64,000 nt of DNA from positions 1 to 64,000 of the forward strand of contig CAYWQB010000001.1 in assembly GCA_964460785.1 (NCBI GenBank), given 5' to 3'. The notes beneath the pieces were generated by a model. The model ran no database searches and had not been told where the DNA came from. It saw only the letters and a program-made list of their open reading frames with translations. This DNA is from CAYWQB01 sp964460785. Its GTDB lineage: Bacteria > Chlamydiota > Chlamydiia > Chlamydiales > CAYWQB01. Positions within the stretch are counted from its first letter, which is position 1. Each line of letters opens with the position of its first letter. A program made the translations under genes and the position numbers. This document shows, in pieces, positions 36,301-44,115 of this stretch.

Positions 36301-38093
36301 TTACTTTTTCTCTGAGCCTTATTTTGTTGGTGGATAAGCTTGATATGACCTCGAAGGTGCTTTGGAAGGTTCAGTTGTGAACGATTATCCAGCCTGGCCT
36401 GTATCAGCTTATCAATTGCTTGATCATCCACTCTTCTAGAGGGCTGTCCTGTGCGAAGCACATTAAACGCTAATTGTTTGCAGGGAGATAATTTAGGGCT
36501 ACAAAGGGGATTTGTAGGGATGACTTTCTGAAACTTGCCAAAACAAAATCTTTGTACATCAATTTCCCTTACAATGTAGGCACTTCGGAACCGCTCGTTA
36601 ACCTTGCTAATTTCATCCGTTGAAAGCGTTTTCATGCTTGCAGGAATCAGGGTCGTTTTAAAGAAAGCTTCAGTTATAGGTTTTGTGCGCAGGTGATTAT
36701 AGACTTTATCTAAAGAGGAAGCATTTTCATGGGTTGGTGGATAAGATTTTGAGAGGAATGATAAAGATCTCTCAGTCTGAGCCTGAGGCCAAGAGCTATC
36801 TTGTTTATGGATAAGGTCAAGATGATGCTGAAGGGGTTCTGAAAGTTGACTTCTTGAAAGCGTACCCTGCTTGGCTTGTATCAGCTTATCAATTGCTTGA
36901 TCATCCACTCTTCTAGAAGGGAGCCCTGTGCGAAGCGTATTAAATGCTAACTGACTGCAGGGAAATAAGTTATGGTTGCAAAGGGGTTCAGTAGGAATGA
37001 CTTTCTGAAACTGACCAAAACAAAATCTTTGTACATCAATTTCCGGTACGATAATGCGATCTTTGAACTGCTGATTGATCCTTGCAATTTCATCCGTTGA
37101 AAGCGTTTTCATGTCTGCAGGAATCAGGGTCGTTTTAAAGAAAGCTTCAGTTATAGGTTTTGTGCGCAGGTGATTATAGACTTTATCTAAAGAGGAAGCG
37201 TTTTCATGGGTTGGTGGATAAGGTTTTGAGAGGAATGATAAAGAGATCCCAGCCCGACGAGACCTATCTTGTTTATGGATAAGGTCAAGGTGATGCTGAA
37301 GGGGCTCTGAAAGTTGACTTCTTGAAAGCGTGCCCTGCTTGGCTTGTATCAGCTTATCAATTGCTTGATCATCCACTCTTCTAGAAGGGAGCCCTGTGCG
37401 AAGCGTATTAAATGCTAACTGACTGCAGGGAAATAAGTTATGGTTGCAAAGGGGTTCAGTAGGAATGACTTTCTGAAACTGACCAAAACAAAATCTTTGT
37501 ACATCAATTTCCGGTACGATAATGCGATCTTTGAACTGCTGATTGACTCTTGCAATTTCATTCGTTGAAAGCGTTTTCATGTCTGCAGGAATCAGGGTCG
37601 TTTTAAGGAAAGCTTCAGTTATAGGTTTTGTGCGCAGCCTGTTTTGAATCTTTAGCTCAGTGACAATAGAAATCTTTCGATTAGACTGTAGGCTAGATTC
37701 TATAGAGGAAGGGAAGGGGGCCGGGAAAGGAAGTCCATCCGAAGAAACAGTAGGGAGGAGACTAGGGTCTTGCTCTTGATGAGATATTGGATTATCAGCT
37801 TCAGGCAGTGGGAGAGAGAAAGAAGTTTCATCCCATGCCAAAGGGAGGAGACTAGGGTCTTGCTCTTGATGAGATATTGGATTATCAGCTTCAGGCAGCG
37901 GGGAAGAGAAAGAAATTTCATCCCATGCTAAAGGGAGGAGACTAGGGTCTTGCTCTTGATGAGATACTGGGTTATCTGCTTCAGGCAGCGGGGGAAATGA
38001 ATAATCATGTTCCAGAGGATTCCAAGGTGGTGATGGAGGTCGAATAGACATAAAGTTCGCTTTTATTGTGCTATATTTGGGGTCAAAGAACAA
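36294..38093 (-). CDS. Family B protein with three long repeats and a Pro-rich head
   Basis: A 599-residue protein. Residues 15-115 hold three 30-residue repeats (P-E-A-D-N-P-I-S-H-Q-E-Q-D-P-S-L-L-P). Then three copies of the family B unit of about 157 residues follow (from about 140, 300 and 455), each with R-T-K-P-I-T-E-A-F-x-K-T-T-L-I-P, T-L-S-T-D-E-I-A, V-Q-R-F-C-F-G-Q-F-Q-K-V-I-P-T, L-R-T-G-x-P-S-R-R-V-D-D-Q-A-I-D-K-L-I and a basic end. The repeats are nearly identical at DNA level, so copy number is likely to vary between strains. It lies directly behind shared promoter copy 3. Function unknown; modular architecture parallels family A. Confidence 0.7.
   Translation of the reverse strand: MFFDPKYSTIKANFMSIRPPSPPWNPLEHDYSFPPLPEADNPVSHQEQDPSLLPLAWDEISFSSPLPEADNPISHQEQDPSLLPLAWDETSFSLPLPEADNPISHQEQDPSLLPTVSSDGLPFPAPFPSSIESSLQSNRKISIVTELKIQNRLRTKPITEAFLKTTLIPADMKTLSTNEIARVNQQFKDRIIVPEIDVQRFCFGQFQKVIPTEPLCNHNLFPCSQLAFNTLRTGLPSRRVDDQAIDKLIQAKQGTLSRSQLSEPLQHHLDLIHKQDRSRRAGISLSFLSKPYPPTHENASSLDKVYNHLRTKPITEAFFKTTLIPADMKTLSTDEIARINQQFKDRIIVPEIDVQRFCFGQFQKVIPTEPLCNHNLFPCSQLAFNTLRTGLPSRRVDDQAIDKLIQAKQGTLSRSQLSEPLQHHLDLIHKQDSSWPQAQTERSLSFLSKSYPPTHENASSLDKVYNHLRTKPITEAFFKTTLIPASMKTLSTDEISKVNERFRSAYIVREIDVQRFCFGKFQKVIPTNPLCSPKLSPCKQLAFNVLRTGQPSRRVDDQAIDKLIQARLDNRSQLNLPKHLRGHIKLIHQQNKAQRKSNS
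36687..37640. repeat. Long direct repeats inside the family B gene
   Basis: Identical landmarks recur with periods of 477 bp (36687 to 37164) and 468 bp (37164 to 37632). Two of the three units are almost the same over several hundred bases. This makes the gene prone to unequal recombination and to assembly collapse. Confidence 0.85.
37757..38000. repeat. 90-bp direct repeats encoding the Pro-rich head
   Basis: GGAGACTAGGGTCTTGCTC recurs at 37757, 37847 and 37937, a constant 90-bp (30-codon) period, in frame in the family B gene. Confidence 0.9.
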
Positions 38094-38154
38094 GATTCCC
38101 TTATGGCTAAAGGTTTATTCAAGTATCTTTATTTAAGTGGGTAATAATAGAAGT

Positions 38155-38183
38155 ATTATAATATTATATCTATATATAGGCCA
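38155..38183 (-). promoter_or_regulatory. Shared effector promoter, copy 3
   Basis: TGGCCT (38183-38178) and TATAAT (38160-38155) on the minus strand with a 17-bp spacer starting ATATATAGA. It lies 62 bp upstream of the family B start at 38093 and matches copies 1 and 2. Confidence 0.7.
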
Positions 38184-38196
38184 CTCTTAATAGAGC

Positions 38197-39522
38197 TTAA
38201 AGGCGAGCTTGCCAGTCTAAAAACTCTTGTTCGGTGACTCCAAGACCTACCAAACGGTACTTATCCATGAGCTTTAAGTCTTCAATTAGAGAAAGTATAA
38301 ATCCCTCTTGGTGCTCTTTAGGGATTTCCAGTTTTGCTTTTGCAGCAGCAACACTCTTTGCCTCTTCCATACTTAGCTTTTCTCTGATTACCTTCGCAGA
38401 TAACTCTCTTCTTAACTGCCGATAGCGGACGCGGATAAGGTCGAATCCAAAGGCTTCAACAGTCACGTCATATTCTAGCGCAGACCTCTTATAGGAGTAG
38501 AGGTAAAGGTCTATAAGAGGCTTTACATCATGTAGCTCATATACAGCCAGCATGGAAGATATATAGTTCTCTACAGAGATATCATTGAAGGAAAGAGGTA
38601 CAAGGTTTCTCTTTACAAGAGGAATATTACAGCAAAGACGTGCTGTACGCTTATTCACATCCGCAAATGCTTGTAAGTAGCTGATATGAACAAGTAGGAA
38701 AAAACTTTGCTCGAATGGATCCTCGATAGCAGATGCAAGCTTCACTATTTTTGAAAGGTGTGAGCGTAAAAAATCTGCATTTGCAGAGGGAAGGTAGCTA
38801 GTTCCACTTACTCGTACCGCAAAATCTCGCACTCTCCCAGAATAAGCTGGATCAATAAGGCCATCAGAAAGTAGGTAGTGCAAGGTAAGAACTGTATGGT
38901 CAGACATGTCTTGTTGACTTGCACTCTTTACAAGGTAACGAATTGCTTCCTTATGATTTAAAATCATAGCCTTTTCTTCATCGAGCTTATCGCTTGCACT
39001 CGTTCCCGAAAAAATCAAATTTTTCGTTTCTAAAAGAGAGTAGGTATTGCCCTCTAACCTAGAAGAGTTATACGAAAGGTTGATAAGTAGATGATTGTAG
39101 ATTTTATGAGCGAAAGTGCCTGCAGGACAGTCTTCACTTAAGCGAGATCCTATTTTTGCAAGCTGCTTTCTAACAGAAAGAGGGAGGTAAAAGTCTTGGT
39201 TGGGATGGTAAGACTCTACCCAGCTCGCATCATAACCCTTTGGAACCTTCAGTTCCAAAGGTCGCTGAGACTTCCTAAGAGATTCTTGGCTAGATTCTGA
39301 AAAGATAGAAGAAGCATACTCTTCCTCTACTTGTAAGGAGTAATGGGTATCTCGCCCTTTACCTGTTCGTTGAATTCTGCCTAAATCAACAAGCTCTGCA
39401 AGCCACCTTCGCAAACTTCTATCTGCATACTCTTCCTCTAAGCATGCTGCAATTTCAGGTCGGGCAAGAGGGTGGCCAGCATTCTTTAATGTGGCCATTA
39501 TCTGGTCATAAGGTCGCTTCAT
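38197..39522 (-). CDS. Fic-domain protein with winged-helix N-terminus
   Basis: A 441-residue protein. Residues 1-65 look like a winged-helix DNA-binding domain. The Fic fold follows, with the class II inhibitory motif S153-x-x-x-E157-G158 and the Fic core at 284-295. The core reads Q-A-F-A-D-V-N-K-R-T-A-R where the canonical motif is H-P-F-x-(D/E)-G-N-(G/K)-R-x-x-R. The catalytic histidine is thus replaced by Gln284, although D288, N290, R292 and R295 remain. Canonical Fic enzymes AMPylate target proteins using that His, so this copy may be inactive, use another chemistry, or act mainly as a regulator. Direct repeats at 39522-39584, right at its start, suggest autoregulation by the winged helix. 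Confidence 0.8.
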   Translation of the reverse strand: MKRPYDQIMATLKNAGHPLARPEIAACLEEEYADRSLRRWLAELVDLGRIQRTGKGRDTHYSLQVEEEYASSIFSESSQESLRKSQRPLELKVPKGYDASWVESYHPNQDFYLPLSVRKQLAKIGSRLSEDCPAGTFAHKIYNHLLINLSYNSSRLEGNTYSLLETKNLIFSGTSASDKLDEEKAMILNHKEAIRYLVKSASQQDMSDHTVLTLHYLLSDGLIDPAYSGRVRDFAVRVSGTSYLPSANADFLRSHLSKIVKLASAIEDPFEQSFFLLVHISYLQAFADVNKRTARLCCNIPLVKRNLVPLSFNDISVENYISSMLAVYELHDVKPLIDLYLYSYKRSALEYDVTVEAFGFDLIRVRYRQLRRELSAKVIREKLSMEEAKSVAAAKAKLEIPKEHQEGFILSLIEDLKLMDKYRLVGLGVTEQEFLDWQARL

Positions 39523-39584
39523 ATGGCCATTTTACCCATTATCTGGCCAAAAATCAAGTTTTATGGCCATTTCACCCATTATCT
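39522..39584 (-). promoter_or_regulatory. Direct-repeat operator in front of the Fic gene
   Basis: A 23-bp element (TATGGCCATTT, T or C, ACCCATTATCT) occurs at 39522-39544 and 39562-39584, 40 bp apart, about four helical turns. The only mismatch is one base. A third, partial copy (TGGCCATTATCTGG) lies inside the gene at about 39492-39505. The first copy ends at the start codon. Confidence 0.65.
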
Positions 39585-39589
39585 ACCTT

Positions 39590-40123
39590 TTAGGGCTTGA
39601 GAATCAGAGGGGCATTATTTCCCCCTCTATAGATAAGGTAGTCTCTTAAGATCGTTGCATGATCAAAAGCTAAGTTATCCCAGGGAATTTGATCTAGAGG
39701 AATAACAAATGCTTTTGCTGCATCATCTCCGGCTTGAGGCTTACTATAGGCTCTAGCTAGATGAGTAACTTCAATAGAATGATGGCGAAAATCTCTTGCA
39801 GGGTCTGAATAAACATGAAACTGTCTAAGGTCTTCTAAGTCTAGGTTGACCTCTTCATGCATTTCTCTACGGATTGCCTGTTCTACAGTCTCTCCAATTT
39901 CTACTTTACCACCAGGAAGAGCAAGTCCCCAAGGGGCTTTCCCTCTTTCAATTAAGACAATCCCCGTTAACTTTGCAGTATCATACACTTCTATAATTGC
40001 TGCTGTAGTCAATACCGGGGGTTGGTGAGCTGTAGACTGTTCTGCATGGAGGTGGTTGAATCCAGATAAAGCAAGAGCAAGAAAAAACAGAGAACAAGAA
40101 ATAATTTTCATTATGCTTTTCAT
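39590..40123 (-). CDS. Nudix hydrolase with signal peptide
   Basis: A 177-residue Nudix protein. Residues 1-27 form a clear Sec signal peptide (basic start, L-F-F-L-A-L-A-L-S-G core, A-x-A-like end at H-A). The Nudix box follows at about 71-93: G-K-V-E-I-G-E-T, then R-R-E-M-H-E-E-V, with all the metal-binding Glu residues. Nudix enzymes cleave nucleoside diphosphates linked to X, usually in the cytoplasm; export is unusual and suggests action in the periplasm or on host-derived nucleotides. The start used includes the signal peptide; a second Met five codons downstream is also possible. It is co-directional with the Fic gene but separated from it by the operator repeats. Confidence 0.8.
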   Translation of the reverse strand: MKSIMKIISCSLFFLALALSGFNHLHAEQSTAHQPPVLTTAAIIEVYDTAKLTGIVLIERGKAPWGLALPGGKVEIGETVEQAIRREMHEEVNLDLEDLRQFHVYSDPARDFRHHSIEVTHLARAYSKPQAGDDAAKAFVIPLDQIPWDNLAFDHATILRDYLIYRGGNNAPLILKP

Positions 40124-40204
40124 TTACTAATCCTCAAATACGTCTAAATGGGAGGGGAAAACCTTATCAAGGCACCATGATTTTCTCTACTCTTAATGAT
40201 GGAA

Positions 40205-40216
40205 TATTATCAGACG
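40205..40216 (+). repeat. Dispersed motif TATTATCAGACG, copy 4 (exact)
   Basis: Exact copy 58 bp upstream of the glycosyltransferase start at 40274. Confidence 0.75.
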
Positions 40217-40273
40217 TTGATGGGCAATTAAAAGACAAACTATAACAGGGGATTAAGAAAATTCTTTAAAAGG

Positions 40274-41980
40274 TTGGATTTTTTGCCTCTCTATATCATT
40301 GTAGGCTGCAAAAAAAAACGGCATGCTTTGACTCTTTTACAGGCTTCCAACACGAAGCATATCATTCACGTATCTTTAGAAGGCGCCTTACCTGCATGGG
40401 CTCATGGGGGAGTTGGCTCTTTTGTAAATAGCCTATCTAGAATGCAAGCCAGGTACCTGAAAGAAAAAGACATAAAAGTCTATCATATCGTTCCTCACTA
40501 TCTTAGAGAAAACCGCCCCTTACCTCCAGAGGTACAACACTGGAAAGAGTTACGTTTCCAAGCTAAAATTTATGACCCCCATAGTCATAATCAATATCAA
40601 GCTGAGATACGAGCTAAAACAGGAAAGTTACATGGCGTAAATATTTTTGCCGTTTACCCCGATGAAAAAAATAAAGAACTCTTTCACCTTGCTGAAGAAG
40701 GTTCTGTATTTTCTCTTCCTGAGAAGCTGAAGGGTAAACTCACTCCCTCAAAGCGCTGTAATTATTTCGAGCAGCTTGCAGCCCACTTAATTAAACAGGT
40801 GGTCTCAAAAGAAGAAGAAAAGCAAACAATCCTTCACATGCATAGCTTGGGAGCAACAGCTCTTTATCTTAAGGGCTCAGAGATTACAACTGTGAATACT
40901 GTTCACTCAAAGCCTCCAAAGGGAGAAATTCCTCAGCATTTAACTTCTATCACTCCTGCCAGGCAAACACTTCGTCAGCGTACTCTGGGAATGATCAACA
41001 TGATCCACACCGTAAGCCCAAAAGCTTCTAAATACCTTACAAGTGGAGATTACCAGGCTTTTGGAGCTCCAAAGGAGCAAGTTGGGCAGCTTTCTTTTAT
41101 TCGCTCAACAATTAATAGAAGGCGCTTTTCTTTTGAAGGCTTAGCCAAACGCTTACCTCATGGAATAAAATCTATCTTTTCAAGTTTACCGACAGTAGAA
41201 AAACGAAAAGTTTGCTTAGACCGACTTCAGATAAGCTTTTCAAAGAAGAACCTCGAATGGTCTCTCGACCGGTCACGCCCAACAGTACTCTTTATTGGAC
41301 GCCTATGTCGGCTCAAAGGTATTGACCTTTTAGAGTCAGCAATCACAGAAGCTAAAAACCAGGGTTATAACTTCATCTTAATGGGAATCCCTCAAGAGGA
41401 ACCCCAAGCTCTAGAGGTTTTAAACAGGTTAAAAGCTAAATTTCCCACAACACCTATTTTTGATAACGCATCTTTACAGAAAGAGTATGGGCAGTTAGCA
41501 AGAGGTGCTGCAGACCTAGGACTGTTACTCTCTTTTCAAGAAGAAGGGCCCCTTGTGCCTATGGAATACCAAAGCTATGGGACCCACTGCTTATTTGCTG
41601 ATGTTGGAGGAGCCTCCTACTCATTTCCACAAATCAATGGAGAAGTAGACCCTACCTGTGGAACAAAATATCAGGCTCATTTTTTAAAGGGAGGAGGTTA
41701 TGATATTGGGCGGACTAAGGCTTCTTTCTCTCAAGCCTACAGTAACCTTCTAGAGGCCTGGAAACTAAAAAATGAAGAGCAAAGGTCTACAACCGCTAAT
41801 CATATCATGAGAGTATTTAGCAGTGAGTTTGCCCCTAAAAAATGGGTCAAAGAGATGGGAAAGCTTTATAGAGAGGCCTCTGCTAGAAAAGCAGCTGAAG
41901 TATATAGGGCAAGGGTGTTGCTACCAGAGCTGAAGCAGGTAATAATAGCTAAGCAAGCAAAAGCGCCTCTAGATTTCTAG
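40274..41980 (+). CDS. Glycosyltransferase, GT-B fold, starch-synthase-like
   Basis: A 568-residue protein with the two halves of a GT-B enzyme. Near residue 30 it has H-I-I-H-V-S-L-E-G-A-L then H-G-G-V-G-S-F-V-N-S-L, analogous to the K-T-G-G-L acceptor/ADP-glucose motif of glycogen synthases. From about 335 comes P-T-V-L-F-I-G-R-L-C-R-L-K-G-I-D-L-L, the nucleotide-sugar-binding half. Near 420 is G-L-L-L-S-F-Q-E-E-G-P-L-V-P-M-E-Y, the E-x7-E region of GT4/GT5 enzymes. The true start may be at a later in-frame codon, since the first 20 residues (C-K-K-K-R-H) are atypical. It could make a glucan or modify a host molecule. Its 3' end overlaps the opposite gene by 32 bp. Confidence 0.7.
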   Translation: MDFLPLYIIVGCKKKRHALTLLQASNTKHIIHVSLEGALPAWAHGGVGSFVNSLSRMQARYLKEKDIKVYHIVPHYLRENRPLPPEVQHWKELRFQAKIYDPHSHNQYQAEIRAKTGKLHGVNIFAVYPDEKNKELFHLAEEGSVFSLPEKLKGKLTPSKRCNYFEQLAAHLIKQVVSKEEEKQTILHMHSLGATALYLKGSEITTVNTVHSKPPKGEIPQHLTSITPARQTLRQRTLGMINMIHTVSPKASKYLTSGDYQAFGAPKEQVGQLSFIRSTINRRRFSFEGLAKRLPHGIKSIFSSLPTVEKRKVCLDRLQISFSKKNLEWSLDRSRPTVLFIGRLCRLKGIDLLESAITEAKNQGYNFILMGIPQEEPQALEVLNRLKAKFPTTPIFDNASLQKEYGQLARGAADLGLLLSFQEEGPLVPMEYQSYGTHCLFADVGGASYSFPQINGEVDPTCGTKYQAHFLKGGGYDIGRTKASFSQAYSNLLEAWKLKNEEQRSTTANHIMRVFSSEFAPKKWVKEMGKLYREASARKAAEVYRARVLLPELKQVIIAKQAKAPLDF

Positions 41981-42497
41981 AAGAATGAGAAAGGGCTCCT
42001 TTCTCAACAAATATATGCCAGTGAGGAACTGCGGGAATACTTTGATTAATAGTAGGTTGCCGAAAAACAGCAATATTTCTGTTAGCAAAAATAGAAAGGG
42101 CAAGAGAAAGAGCTCGTTCTTGGTTAAATTGATTTTTAGCAACCAGGTCTTTTGAAACCCATAACAGGTAGTGATAGCAGTTTTCTTTTAATGCATAGCT
42201 AAAGCTATTTTTGACAAGACGTATGGGAGATAAGGGGGAGGTTTGAGCTTGAATATATGGAGTCACTCCACCCAAGAGCTCATGGCTTACTTGCTGACGT
42301 AGTAGGTAAGCTTGTTGTGTTTCAGGGGATCTCGATATGATACGCGGGCCTTCATGGATCGCTTCTTTAAGCCTTTCTGCACAAGACTTTGACCCATTAT
42401 TCTCCTTGTATGAGTTTTCAATATCCTTGTAGCGACCAATCCAGTCTTGCTGGCTCAGCAATGTAGGTGTTGTTAAGAAGGAAGAGAAAGTTGACAT
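41949..42497 (-). CDS. Hypothetical protein, possibly DUF3605-like
   Basis: A 182-residue protein. The C-terminal half contains N-C-Y-H-Y-L-L-W-V-S-K-D and Q-S-I-P-A-V-P-H-W-H-I-F-V. That pattern (an H-x-x-x-W segment, then S-I-P-x-x-x-H-x-H-x-F-V) reminds me of the fungal DUF3605/Gig1 family, where function is unknown; I hold this only weakly. Its start overlaps the end of the family B gene at 42473 by 25 bp, so the two are probably co-translated. Its 3' end overlaps the glycosyltransferase tail to tail by 32 bp. Confidence 0.5.
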   Translation of the reverse strand: MSTFSSFLTTPTLLSQQDWIGRYKDIENSYKENNGSKSCAERLKEAIHEGPRIISRSPETQQAYLLRQQVSHELLGGVTPYIQAQTSPLSPIRLVKNSFSYALKENCYHYLLWVSKDLVAKNQFNQERALSLALSIFANRNIAVFRQPTINQSIPAVPHWHIFVEKGALSHSSRNLEALLLA

Positions 42498-43588
42498 CGT
42501 ACATAGAGCTGGTTTTTTTTCCTGGAGGCTTCCTGTATTCTAATCTGCTTCCAGAACTTATGTAGATGTGCAGGAAGTTCTTCGGTACTTTCCTTCTCCT
42601 TGGCCTCCTTAAGAGCTAAAAGATCTTGTTCATTTGCCATTCTTTGTCCTGTGCGAAGAACATAAAATTTTAGTGATTGCCTAGTACTATACTGCGCATT
42701 TGTTAGCTTTTGGCTCATAATTACCTTCCGGAACTTATTTATACAAAATTTTTGCACATCCCGATCTGTGGTAATGAGTTTTTTTTGGAAGGTTTTATTA
42801 ACTTTGGAAATCTCCTTTGAGCTTAAATCGCCAAGGTGTTTTGGAGGAGATAAAGAATGGTCCCTCAAGTACTCATATGTAAGAGGGCCTGTTTCTAGGC
42901 GTTCAAGAAGCTTTTCATACTGCTTTTCTCCATAGTCCGAAGTAGAGGGAAAAGTAATTGTCTGCTCAGGAAAAATTCTAAGGTAGATCTCTTTGAGCTT
43001 TTTAGAAAGCTGCGCAAAAGACTTCTTTCCTTTGATACAAGCTCGTAGCTGTTTAAGAGATCTCTCATTGAGATCATCAATATATAATACAAAAGTATTA
43101 GGATAGGGCCTTGGAAGGATTGAAACTACTACTTTTTGAAACTTCTCTATGCAAAATTTTTGAAGGTCTCTCTTCAATACAACACAGTTTAATTCCAAGT
43201 ATTCTTTGATTATGATTTTTTCGTGACTTTCAAGTTCTTTAAACTTCCACGGCTTTAATTGTGTATGCTGCTGTAGAAAGCTCTCACCAATAGAGGTCGT
43301 TTCCAAATGACTCAAGCATGTAGCCATGTTAGAAGCCTTATCAGAAACATCTGAAATAGCTAATTCTATATCTTTTGTCGTGAACTCTGGAATAGTTGGC
43401 CATGGCAAAGGAGACAGTCTCTCTTCCTCTTGAAAGTCATCCCACAGCTTTCCATAGTCCTCTACGGAATCTAAAAAGGGGGAAGGTGAAAGAGGTTGAG
43501 TAAAAGGGTTTTTATCTTCAGCAAAAGGAGGGTCTCGTAATAGTGAATCAGAAAAAGTAGCGAAAGGGTTTCGTGCTATGGAAGCCAT
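42473..43588 (-). CDS. Family B protein, two-repeat form
   Basis: A 371-residue protein with a Pro-rich head (residues 1-60) and two divergent copies of the family B unit. The first is around 110-210 (Y-L-E-L-N-C-V-V-L-K-R-D-L-Q-K-F-C-I-E-K-F-Q-K-V). The second is around 240-345 (L-S-S-K-E-I-S-K-V-N-K-T-F, D-V-Q-K-F-C-I-N-K-F-R-K-V-I, L-R-T-G-Q-R). It is more diverged from the other family B members than they are from each other, so it represents an older branch. A weaker version of the shared promoter (TTGGTT, 17 bp, TATGTA) can be read upstream. The downstream gene overlaps it. Confidence 0.65.
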   Translation of the reverse strand: MASIARNPFATFSDSLLRDPPFAEDKNPFTQPLSPSPFLDSVEDYGKLWDDFQEEERLSPLPWPTIPEFTTKDIELAISDVSDKASNMATCLSHLETTSIGESFLQQHTQLKPWKFKELESHEKIIIKEYLELNCVVLKRDLQKFCIEKFQKVVVSILPRPYPNTFVLYIDDLNERSLKQLRACIKGKKSFAQLSKKLKEIYLRIFPEQTITFPSTSDYGEKQYEKLLERLETGPLTYEYLRDHSLSPPKHLGDLSSKEISKVNKTFQKKLITTDRDVQKFCINKFRKVIMSQKLTNAQYSTRQSLKFYVLRTGQRMANEQDLLALKEAKEKESTEELPAHLHKFWKQIRIQEASRKKNQLYVRCQLSLPS

Positions 43589-43701
43589 AAATGTGAAGAG
43601 ATGTTGAAGGTTTTGAGTGCTTTATATTAATAATATCTCTACATAAAAAAATACAGATATATAACCAAGCTGAAATTAGATTTTTTCAATCTAAGCACAT
43701 A

Positions 43702-43713
43702 TATTATCAGACG
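43702..43713 (+). repeat. Dispersed motif TATTATCAGACG, copy 5 (exact)
   Basis: Exact copy about 80 bp upstream of the interrupted reading frame at 43793. Confidence 0.75.
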
Positions 43714-43792
43714 TAATGCCAAAAAAAATCCAAACACCAACTGAAATAAAGCTCTACAAAAACTAAGAGGGGTTAAAAATTTAAAGGGTATT

Positions 43793-44098
43793 ATGATTGA
43801 AGAAGGTGAAACTGCATTTTTTATGCATGATGGATGCTACTGTATAAAGAGAGTCTTTCTTTCTCTTAGAGAAGATCTAAATGCAGAACATTATCATACA
43901 AAAACAGTAGGATAGCAACACCTAGAAGCTGTTCAACTTGTAGGAAATCGTCAAAACTACATTTACAAATGTGAATCTAATGACTCTGGTAAAACATGGA
44001 CTCCTCTTAAGAAAATAGACCTTAAAGTAGCAGATAAAGCTGAGTATGATCGATTACGAGAAAGGTTTTGTTGGACGACAGATGGATATTGGTGCTAA
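43793..44098 (+). pseudogene. Small gene interrupted by one in-frame TAG
   Basis: A 102-codon frame starting at ATG 43793, with only one internal stop (TAG at 43913-43915) and ending in TAA at 44096. The part before (M-I-E-E-G-E-T-A-F-F-M-H-D-G-C) and the part after (E-A-V-Q-L-V-G-N, then S-G-K-T-W-T-P-L-K-K-I-D-L, ending G-Y-W-C) read as good protein. The product is not recognised; aromatic and Cys content suggests a small folded protein. It is probably a recent pseudogene, unless there is a sequencing error or readthrough. Confidence 0.5.
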
Positions 44099-44115
44099 GT
44101 ATCACTATAGGGCCC

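Noticed and set aside
36687..38000. A CRISPR array, suggested by regularly spaced repeats.
   Set aside because: The repeats are in-frame coding units of 90 and about 470 bp without short unique spacers, and no cas gene is present.
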